From: Oscillospiraceae bacterium
Lineage (GTDB): Bacteria; Bacillota; Clostridia; Oscillospirales; CAG-272
Assembly (NCBI GenBank): GCA_015063795.1
Contig: SVTL01000002.1
Location: 124,001 to 188,000 of the forward strand
DNA length: 64,000 nt
Reading direction: 5' to 3'
A program made the position numbers and the translations under genes. Below are positions 56,689 through 64,000 of this stretch, in pieces (positions within the stretch are counted from its first letter, which is position 1; each line of letters opens with the position of its first letter). Below the pieces are notes generated by a model, which was not told where the DNA came from, ran no database searches, and saw only the letters and a list, made by a program, of their open reading frames with translations.

Positions 56689-57945
56689 ATGGATACTGCT
56701 TTTTTGAAGCAAGTGGGACGGTATGTGCTGACCGCGATCCTGTCTCTGCTTGTGATCTTCTACCTCCTGTATCATCTGTTCAACGGCTTCAACGTGGAGA
56801 TCGAGACCGAGCCTGCCTTCCTGACCACACAGCACGAAACGCTGACGCTGGATGCTTATGTGATCCGCAACGAGACGGTGCTGTATGCCAAGACGGGCGG
56901 CGGTGTCAACTATGCCTTTGAGGACGGCGAAAAGGTGTCCAAAAACGCCAAGATCGCCGATGTGTATTCCGACGAGGGCGGACGGACGCTGACCGCGGAG
57001 ATCATTGAGATCGACAACAAGATCGCGGTTCTTGAGAACAGCAACGAGGAGAAAAACAATCCCTCCTCCGACACGCAGATCATCGACAGCCGCATCAACG
57101 AGCTGTATTATTCGATTCGAGAAAAGATCGAGCAGGGCGATCTGGAATATGCCCTGCGGAAGAAAAACGAGCTTCTCACCCTGCTGAACAAGCGCCAGAT
57201 CGTGGTGCAGGCGGTGGAGAGCTTTGATGACAAGATCGTTTCCTATCGCAACGAGCGAAATGCCGTTGCTTCGCAGATGAGCGATATTTCCGAAACGCTG
57301 TATGCCGATCGGTCGGGATATTTTTATACCACCGTGGACGGCTATGAATCGATCTTTACCGTGGAAGCAGCCGAGTCGCTGACGCTGGAGAGCTTTGACC
57401 GTATGGTCTCCTCCGAGCCGTCGTCGGGATCGGGCAACGCCGTGGGCAAGATCGTCACCGATTACAATTGGTACATCGTGTGCGAGATCACCAAAGAGCA
57501 GAATCGCTTTTTCTCCGAGGGAAGCTCCTACCGTGTCATCTTCCCCTATTCCGCCTCCGAGGAGATCTCCATGAAGCTGCAGAGGATCGTCTCCCCCACC
57601 GATTCCGACCGCATCCTGCTCCTGTTCCAAACGGGTACTTTGCCCGAGGGCTTCAACTATCTGCGCAAGCAGGAGATCGAGGTGGTGCAGAGCGAGTACA
57701 CCGGCTACAAGGTGCCGCTGTCGTCGGTACGCATGGTGGACGGTGTGCAGGGCGTGTACATTCTGGTGGGCAATGTGGTTAAGTTCAAGACCGTTGAGCC
57801 GCTGCTCGAGCAGAACGATTATTACATCGTCAAGGAGCAGCCCACCTGGATGGAGGATGAAAACTATCAGATAAAGCTCGGGTTGTATGACCTGATCATC
57901 ACCAAGGGAACCGGCTTGTATGACGGCAAGATCGTTGATGCATAG
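56689..57945 (+). CDS. HlyD-like membrane-anchored protein (periplasmic adaptor fold)
   Basis: N-terminal TM then biotinyl-lipoyl-like and coiled-coil regions; ATG at 56689 with aaaggag RBS. Confidence 0.6.
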   Translation: MDTAFLKQVGRYVLTAILSLLVIFYLLYHLFNGFNVEIETEPAFLTTQHETLTLDAYVIRNETVLYAKTGGGVNYAFEDGEKVSKNAKIADVYSDEGGRTLTAEIIEIDNKIAVLENSNEEKNNPSSDTQIIDSRINELYYSIREKIEQGDLEYALRKKNELLTLLNKRQIVVQAVESFDDKIVSYRNERNAVASQMSDISETLYADRSGYFYTTVDGYESIFTVEAAESLTLESFDRMVSSEPSSGSGNAVGKIVTDYNWYIVCEITKEQNRFFSEGSSYRVIFPYSASEEISMKLQRIVSPTDSDRILLLFQTGTLPEGFNYLRKQEIEVVQSEYTGYKVPLSSVRMVDGVQGVYILVGNVVKFKTVEPLLEQNDYYIVKEQPTWMEDENYQIKLGLYDLIITKGTGLYDGKIVDA

Positions 57946-58001
57946 CCGTTGATGCACAAGCGTCGGCAGATCGCCGTTGACAGATAAGAAAGGCAGAGAC
58001 C

Positions 58002-58733
58002 ATGTCCATTCAGCAAATCAACGAAGAAAGCAAGATCATCCTGCAAAAGAATCTGGAAGAGATCCGCCGCGGGATCGAGGAAGCAAAGACGGCGGCCGGC
58101 AGAGAAGCGGATGTGATGCTTCTTGCGGCCACCAAAACGGTCAGCGCCGAGGTGATCAATTATGTCACCCAAACGCTGGGCGTGCGCAACATCGGCGAAA
58201 ACCGTGTGCAGGAGCTTCTGGATAAATACGAAGCGCTGGATCTGACAAACGTCGATGTTCACTTCATCGGCAAGCTTCAGTCCAACAAGGTCAAGTATAT
58301 CATCGATAAAGTCAGTCTCATCCATTCGCTGGACAGCCTGTCGCTGGCCGATGAGATCGATTCGAGAAGCCGCCGTCTCGGCAAAAAGACCGATTGCCTC
58401 ATTGAGGTCAACATTGGCCGTGAGGAGAGCAAAAGCGGTGTGATGCCCGAGGATTTCGAGGATTTTCTGGCCGAGGTGCAGAAAAGAGAGGCCATTTCGG
58501 TGCGCGGATTGATGACCATCGCTCCGCTGAGCGCCGATGCCGAGGAAAAGAAAAAATATTTTTCAGAAACTTATTCGATATTTATTGACATTTTGCAAAA
58601 AAAAATACATAATATAAATATACCCATTTTGTCGATGGGAATGTCGGGAAGCTACAAAGAAGCCATCGCCTGCGGATCAGACTGCGTGCGGATCGGCTCG
58701 TCGCTTTTCGGCGAACGGATCTACAACCGTTAA
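58002..58733 (+). CDS. YggS-family PLP homeostasis protein
   Basis: LLAATKTVSAEVI, NIGENRVQELLDK, HFIGKLQSNKVKYI, LSMGMSGSYKEAIACGSDCVRIGSSLFGER. Confidence 0.95.
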   Translation: MSIQQINEESKIILQKNLEEIRRGIEEAKTAAGREADVMLLAATKTVSAEVINYVTQTLGVRNIGENRVQELLDKYEALDLTNVDVHFIGKLQSNKVKYIIDKVSLIHSLDSLSLADEIDSRSRRLGKKTDCLIEVNIGREESKSGVMPEDFEDFLAEVQKREAISVRGLMTIAPLSADAEEKKKYFSETYSIFIDILQKKIHNINIPILSMGMSGSYKEAIACGSDCVRIGSSLFGERIYNR

Positions 58734-58789
58734 AACCGATAAACGCTGTTAATAATATTTTTATATAAACCAATATTTGGAGGTCTATT

Positions 58790-59326
58790 ATGGGATTCAA
58801 GGATAAACTGATGGGGATCATCAATCCTTCCAGCATCGAAGGGGATTATAACGGTGCGGAGGACGATCTGTACGGCGTCGGCGACGACGATTACTACGGA
58901 GAGAACTACGATGAACCCGAAAACAGAGCGCAGACCTATCAGATGAACTATCAGCAACCGATGTCGCAGGGGCAGTCCGGCCAGAGCGCATCGATGAGCA
59001 TCAATGCCAACGCGCTGGAGCTGAAGGTGGTTCGTCCCGAGAAATTTCAGAATGTCACGCAGATTGCCGATCACCTTCTCAACCGCCGCACGGTGGTTCT
59101 GAACCTGGAGGCAACCAACAAGGAGACCAGTAAGAGAATCATCGATTTTCTCAGCGGTGTCGCCTATTCCATCAACGGTCAGCTGAAGAAGGTGGCAAAC
59201 AACACCTATGTGATCACGCCGAGCAACATCGACGTGTCCAACGATCAGGCGGCCGCTGCCGAGCAGCAGGCTTCCGTTGAGAGAGAAAAGGAAGAAGAGG
59301 GCGGCGAATATTACAACGGTATCTGA
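58790..59326 (+). CDS. sepF: Cell division protein SepF
   Basis: C-terminal domain RRTVVLNLEATNKETSKRIIDFLSGVAYSINGQLKKVANNTYVITPSNIDV. Confidence 0.93.
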   Translation: MGFKDKLMGIINPSSIEGDYNGAEDDLYGVGDDDYYGENYDEPENRAQTYQMNYQQPMSQGQSGQSASMSINANALELKVVRPEKFQNVTQIADHLLNRRTVVLNLEATNKETSKRIIDFLSGVAYSINGQLKKVANNTYVITPSNIDVSNDQAAAAEQQASVEREKEEEGGEYYNGI

Positions 59327-59335
59327 GCCTGAGAC

Positions 59336-59617
59336 ATGATGGATCAGATCTGGTACGTGTTTGTCAACACGGTTTATGTGGGCGTGTGGGGAATTGCAGG
59401 GATCATGATGATCAGTGCAATCGCCTCATGGCTTCCTTTTGATGCCGAAAATAAGCTGATCGATTTTTGCGACGCGGTTTCCGAGGCGATCGTTTCCCCG
59501 ATCGCAAGCTTTCTGGACCGCTTTGAGGCAGTCAGGCAAATGCCGTTCGACATCTCGTTTTTTCTGACTTTTTTAGTTTTGATGTTAACCGTAAACCTGT
59601 TGGAGTTTTTAAAATAA
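59336..59617 (+). CDS. YggT-family membrane protein
   Basis: Short 2-TM protein between sepF and divIVA; IASWLPFDAENKLIDFCDAVSEAIVSPI. Confidence 0.85.
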   Translation: MMDQIWYVFVNTVYVGVWGIAGIMMISAIASWLPFDAENKLIDFCDAVSEAIVSPIASFLDRFEAVRQMPFDISFFLTFLVLMLTVNLLEFLK

Positions 59618-59627
59618 GACGAAAGGA

Positions 59628-60602
59628 ATGAGCAATATGCTGCCTCCGCACGAATTGAAAAACAAAGATTTCACCCGTGTTGTAAGGGGTTACAATCCGG
59701 TTGAAGTCGACGAACATATAAAATTCATCATCGAAAAGTACACCGAGCTCTACCGTGAAAACGATGAGCTGGAAAGAAAGCTGAAAACGGCGAACACCCG
59801 TCTGGAGCAGTTCAAGAGCGATGAGGAGTCGATCCGCAGCGCTTTGATCAATGCCCAGCGTGCCAGCGCCAAGATCACCACCGAAGCCAATGAGCGCGCC
59901 GAGATCATCATCCGCTCCGCCAAGACCAGCTGTGACCGCATCATCGCGGAGTTCAAGGAGGAGGTCATCAAGGAGCGCGATACGCTGATGGCTCTGCACA
60001 AGTGCGCGGAGCAGTATAAGCAGAAGCTGATGGCGCAGTATGCCAAGCATCTGGATCTGATGGATCAGATCTCGCCGGATGTGGACATCGCTGAGTACAA
60101 TCTTCCCGATGATCTGTTTGCCGCCCGCATCGTGCAGGGCATCAAGAACAACGTTGAGGACTATGTGTCTTCTCAGCAGAGACGTACCGCTCCTGCCGCG
60201 GAGTCTTCTCCCGTTCAGCAGACGGCAAAGGCCGCTTCTCCTGCCAAGGCCGCACCTGCAGCCATTGAGCGCGTTGATCCCATCGAAAGCGTTGATGTGG
60301 ACGATTCCGCCGTTTCGGGAAGTGCCACTCCCAAGATGATCTACCGCGTGAAGAGCGTTAAGGAGACCATCAAGCAGCTGAACAAGACCATCACAGGCAA
60401 AGAGGACGAGTCCGCCACATCCGAAGAGGAGATTCAAAGAGAGCCCGAATCGTCTGCGGATATGCAGGCTGTTGCCGAGGGCGGTGCGCCCGCTTCTGCG
60501 GCGAAAGCTCCTTTGTCCGCCGAGGAGGAGTTCAAGCTTGTCTATTCCACGCCGGAAAACTATGAAGAAGAGATAAAGAAGACCGACGAAAACAAGAAAT
60601 AA
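59628..60602 (+). CDS. divIVA: DivIVA-domain protein
   Basis: LPPHELKNKDFTRVVRGYNPVEVDEHIKFIIEKY; coiled coil; sepF-yggT-divIVA-ileS context. Confidence 0.92.
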   Translation: MSNMLPPHELKNKDFTRVVRGYNPVEVDEHIKFIIEKYTELYRENDELERKLKTANTRLEQFKSDEESIRSALINAQRASAKITTEANERAEIIIRSAKTSCDRIIAEFKEEVIKERDTLMALHKCAEQYKQKLMAQYAKHLDLMDQISPDVDIAEYNLPDDLFAARIVQGIKNNVEDYVSSQQRRTAPAAESSPVQQTAKAASPAKAAPAAIERVDPIESVDVDDSAVSGSATPKMIYRVKSVKETIKQLNKTITGKEDESATSEEEIQREPESSADMQAVAEGGAPASAAKAPLSAEEEFKLVYSTPENYEEEIKKTDENKK

Positions 60603-60608
60603 CCATTC

Positions 60609-60634
60609 TCGGGCGGCCGCCATCGACCGCCCGA
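60609..60634 (+). terminator. Hairpin between divIVA and ileS
   Basis: tcgggcgg/ccgcccga 8-bp perfect stem, short T run. Confidence 0.5.
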
Positions 60635-60695
60635 CTTTCATGCTTTGCATTTCAAGAGTTATCAACATCCTCATATAGATTGAAAGGAAACAATC

Positions 60696-63503
60696 ATGTC
60701 GACCGATTTCACCAAAAGCCTGAACCTTCCGAAAACCGATTTTTCGATGAAGGCCAATTTGCCCAACAAAGAGCCTCTGATGCAGGAAAAATGGATGCAG
60801 GAGGATCTGTATGGACGTCTGATGGAGAAAAATGCGGGCAAGCCCCACTTTATTTTCCATGACGGCCCTCCCTATGCCAACGGCAACATTCACCTTGGAC
60901 ATGCTTTGAACAAGCTTCTCAAGGACTTTATCATCAAGTACAAGAACATGAGCGGCTTCAACGCTCCCTATATCCACGGCTGGGATACGCACGGCCTGCC
61001 GATCGAGAACCAGATGATCAAGAAGCACGGCGTGAAGAGAAACGAGATGGACACCGCCACCTTCCGCAAGAAGTGCGGCGAGTTTGCCAAAGAAAACGCA
61101 GACAAGCAGAAGGCCCAGATGCAGCGCCTCGGCGTCATCGGCGACTGGGACAACTCCTATTACACCATCATTCCCGAGTTCGAGGAGCAGCAGATCCGCA
61201 TCTTCGGCGAGATGGCCAAGAACGGCTATATCTACAAGGGTATGAAGCCGGTCTACTGGTGCGCAAAGGATGAGACCGCTTTGGCGGAGGCTGAGATCGA
61301 GTACTCCGAGGACGAGTGCGATTCGATCTATGTCAAGTTTGCTCTCACCGACGACTGCGGCAAGATCAAGAGCCTGATCGGCAGCACCGACAACGTCTAT
61401 TTCGTCATCTGGACGACCACGACCTGGACGCTGCCTGCCAACCTGGCGATCTGCCTCGGTCCCGAATTTGAATATTCCTTCGTCAAGCACGGAGACAATG
61501 TATACATCATCGCCTCCGAGCTGGTGGAGAGCGTTGCTTCTGTTTGCGCTCTGGACGGCTTTGAGATCATCGGCAAGATGAACGGCGCCGAGTTCGAGGG
61601 CATGAAAGCTCAGCATCCTTTTGTTGACCGTGTGTCCCACATCATCGTCGGCGACCACGTTACGCTGGAAAGCGGTACCGGATGCGTTCACACCGCTCCC
61701 GGCCACGGTGTTGAGGACTTTGAGATCTGCCGCAAGTACGATTACATCGGCATGACCGTTCCCGTGGACTCCCACGGACGCATGAACGAGGAGGCCGGTA
61801 AGTACTGCGGTCTCACCACGGATGAGGCCAACAAGGCCATTCTGGAGGACATCCGCGAGAGCGGCGCTTTGCTGGCAACCCAGCGCATCATCCACCAGTA
61901 TCCGCACTGCTGGCGCTGCAAGTCTCCCATCGTCTTCCGCGCCACCGAGCAGTGGTTCTGCTCCATTGAGGGCTTCCGTCAGAAGGCTCTCGATGCCATC
62001 AAGGATGTCAAGTGGATCCCCTCCTGGGGCGAGGTCCGTTTGGAAAACATGGTCAAGGACCGCAACGATTGGTGCATCTCCCGTCAGAGAACCTGGGGCG
62101 TTCCGATCCCGATCTTCTACTGTGAGGATTGCGGCGAGCCTCTGCTGAACGAGACCACCATCGACCGCATTGCCACCCTCTTCGGCAAGGAAGGCTCCAA
62201 CGCCTGGTTTGAGAAGAGCGTGGAGGAGATCATCGGCGATGCTGCTGTCTGCCCCAAGTGCGGCGGACACCATATGCGCAAGGAGACCGACATCATGGAC
62301 GTTTGGTTCGATTCGGGAAGCTCCTATGCTTATGTGCTGAAGAAATTCTACAACGACGCATTCCCCTGCGACCTGTATCTGGAAGGCAACGACCAGTACC
62401 GCGGCTGGTTCCAGTCGTCTCTGCTGACCGCTGTTGCCACCAGAGGCAGCGCTCCGTATAAGACCGTCCTCACCCACGGTATGATCATCGACCTGGAGGG
62501 ACGCAAGATGTCCAAGTCTCTGGGCAACGGCATCGATCCTGCCGACGTCATCAAGAACTTCGGCGCGGATATCCTCCGTCTGTGGGTCTCCTCGGTGGAC
62601 TACACCAACGACGTGAAGATCTCCAATGAGATCCTGAAGCAGCTGTCCGAGATCTACCGCAAGATCCGCAACACCGCCCGTATCATTCTGGCCAACCTGG
62701 GCGACGGCACCGACTTCAATCCCGATACGGATATGGTGGATATTGACAAGCTTCCCGAGCTGGACAAGTGGGCACTCAGCCGTCTGAACAAGCTGGTTGC
62801 CAATGTCCGTGAGGCTTACGAGTCCTACCAGTTCCATCTGATCTATCACTATATCAACAACTTCTGCACCATCGATATGTCCAAACTCTACATCGACATC
62901 ACCAAAGACCGCGTGTATGTGGATAAGAAGGACGGCTTCTCCCGCCGTTCGGCTCAGACGGTTATGTATCTGGTGCTGAATGCCCTCACCCGTATGCTGG
63001 CGCCCCTGCTGGCGTTCACCTCCGAGGAGATCTGGGCGGCTATGCCTCACAGCAAGGAGGACGACACCCGTTCGGTCCTGCTCAACGACATGCCCTTGCC
63101 CAAGGCAGAGTATGCCTTCGACGAGATCGAGGAGCGCTGGAACACCCTCTTCAACCTGCGTGACGACGTGATGAAGGCGCTGGAGATCGCAAGAGCCGAC
63201 AAGATGATCGGTAAGTCTCTCGATGCCAAGGTTACCATCTATACCACCGACAAAACCGTTAAGGAAACGCTGGCCTCTTTCGCCGACGAGCTTGCCCCCG
63301 TGTTCATCGTTTCGCAGGCTTATGTGAAGGAAGAGGAAGCACCCGAGAATGCCTTTGCCGAAACGGCCAACGCCATGAAGGTGCTGGTGGAAAAGGCAGA
63401 AGGCGTCAAGTGCGACCGCTGCTGGAACTACACGTCGGACTGCAAAGAGGTTGACGGCCTCCACATCTGCGCCCGCTGCGCCGAGATCGTGGGCCTGAAC
63501 TGA
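60696..63503 (+). CDS. ileS: Isoleucine--tRNA ligase
   Basis: DGPPYANGNIHLGHALNK, GWDTHGLPIE, GRKMSKSLGNGIDP, C-terminal CDRCWNY...CARC zinc finger. Confidence 0.98.
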   Translation: MSTDFTKSLNLPKTDFSMKANLPNKEPLMQEKWMQEDLYGRLMEKNAGKPHFIFHDGPPYANGNIHLGHALNKLLKDFIIKYKNMSGFNAPYIHGWDTHGLPIENQMIKKHGVKRNEMDTATFRKKCGEFAKENADKQKAQMQRLGVIGDWDNSYYTIIPEFEEQQIRIFGEMAKNGYIYKGMKPVYWCAKDETALAEAEIEYSEDECDSIYVKFALTDDCGKIKSLIGSTDNVYFVIWTTTTWTLPANLAICLGPEFEYSFVKHGDNVYIIASELVESVASVCALDGFEIIGKMNGAEFEGMKAQHPFVDRVSHIIVGDHVTLESGTGCVHTAPGHGVEDFEICRKYDYIGMTVPVDSHGRMNEEAGKYCGLTTDEANKAILEDIRESGALLATQRIIHQYPHCWRCKSPIVFRATEQWFCSIEGFRQKALDAIKDVKWIPSWGEVRLENMVKDRNDWCISRQRTWGVPIPIFYCEDCGEPLLNETTIDRIATLFGKEGSNAWFEKSVEEIIGDAAVCPKCGGHHMRKETDIMDVWFDSGSSYAYVLKKFYNDAFPCDLYLEGNDQYRGWFQSSLLTAVATRGSAPYKTVLTHGMIIDLEGRKMSKSLGNGIDPADVIKNFGADILRLWVSSVDYTNDVKISNEILKQLSEIYRKIRNTARIILANLGDGTDFNPDTDMVDIDKLPELDKWALSRLNKLVANVREAYESYQFHLIYHYINNFCTIDMSKLYIDITKDRVYVDKKDGFSRRSAQTVMYLVLNALTRMLAPLLAFTSEEIWAAMPHSKEDDTRSVLLNDMPLPKAEYAFDEIEERWNTLFNLRDDVMKALEIARADKMIGKSLDAKVTIYTTDKTVKETLASFADELAPVFIVSQAYVKEEEAPENAFAETANAMKVLVEKAEGVKCDRCWNYTSDCKEVDGLHICARCAEIVGLN

Positions 63504-64000
63504 GTGAAATTGAAGAAGAAAATACTTTTGATCATGGAAGTGCTGGTCATCGCCGCGGTTGTGGTGCTCGATCAGCTGAGCAAAATTCTGACGGTCAAGC
63601 TCCTCAAGCCCATCGGAACCTTTCCGATCATCGAGGATGTTCTGCACCTGACGTATGTGGAAAACACCGGCGCTTCCTTTGGGATATTGAAAGACCATCG
63701 TTGGGTCTTTATGACCGTATCGACTGTGGCAATTCTGGCGATCCTCATCCTACTGATTGTATGGAGGGATCGCCTCTCCCCTATGGGCGGATTTTCCATG
63801 GCCATGATCGTGGGCGGCGGCATCGGAAACATGATCGACCGCATTGCCTATGGGTATGTGGTGGATATGATCGATTTCCGCCTGATTCACTTCGCGGTCT
63901 TCAACGTAGCCGATAGCTTCATCGTCGTCGGGACGATCCTGCTTGCGGTGTATGTACTGTTTTTTGAGAGTAGGAACGAGCATGATCAAACTGCCGCAGA
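63504..64000 (+). CDS. lspA: Lipoprotein signal peptidase (truncated by window end)
   Basis: Own translation from GTG at 63504: VVLDQLSKILT, YVENTGASFG, GGGIGNMIDR, VVDMIDFRLIHFAVFNVADSFIVVG. Confidence 0.93.
   Translation, partial: MKLKKKILLIMEVLVIAAVVVLDQLSKILTVKLLKPIGTFPIIEDVLHLTYVENTGASFGILKDHRWVFMTVSTVAILAILILLIVWRDRLSPMGGFSMAMIVGGGIGNMIDRIAYGYVVDMIDFRLIHFAVFNVADSFIVVGTILLAVYVLFFESRNEHDQTAA

Noticed and set aside
59532-63698. 1388-aa open frame on the minus strand across divIVA and ileS
   Set aside because: It is antisense to clearly identified conserved genes; its Leu/Asp/Val/Gly/His-rich low-complexity product is typical of the shadow frame of codon-biased GC-rich genes.
1-64000. CRISPR arrays, retrons, toxin-antitoxin pairs, restriction systems, phage genes, rRNA/tRNA
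   Set aside because: Read for these and saw no supporting motifs or repeats; a profile search could still find divergent ones.

Overview
The window is a ~64 kb, gene-dense, moderately GC-rich bacterial chromosome segment with a Clostridia/Oscillospiraceae-like housekeeping gene repertoire. The taxon is inferred from gene content, not from a search. I saw no rRNA, tRNA, CRISPR array, prophage or transposon. Main blocks, left to right: (1) a complete chorismate pathway plus the Phe/Tyr branch as one operon, aroF-tyrA-aroB-aroA-aroC-pheA-aroE::aroK fusion-aroQ; (2) a GH78-like alpha-L-rhamnosidase, a DivIVA-like coiled-coil protein and two exported orphans; (3) purE-purC-purN; (4) an AT-rich GNAT gene, a sugar-phosphate-isomerase-like gene and ilvE; (5) a DUF3810-like metallopeptidase, a NodB-fold pseudoenzyme, a WalR/WalK/YycH/YycI-like set and murA; (6) a small orphan ORF followed by decayed 27-bp tandem repeats; (7) rpe, ispF, ispD, a four-subunit 2-oxoacid:ferredoxin oxidoreductase operon and a P-loop ATPase; (8) cdaA-cdaR, FAD oxidoreductase, rseC-like, recJ, relA, dtd, hemZ, nucleoside kinase, amidohydrolase, flippase, mazG, hup, S4 protein and radA; (9) cwlD-like amidase, membrane protein, xerC/D, dinB, a PurF-like protein lacking glutaminase residues, and miaA; (10) yggS-sepF-yggT-divIVA-ileS-lspA. 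The observations I rate most worth checking are the PurF paralogue with its Ntn nucleophile replaced by Ser, the antisense consensus promoter with a LexA-type operator in its spacer downstream of that gene, the NodB pseudoenzyme next to the WalRK-like genes, the terminator-like hairpin containing the cwlD start codon, and the tandem repeats at 26.74-26.89 kb. I found no clear-cut novel defence or mobile system.
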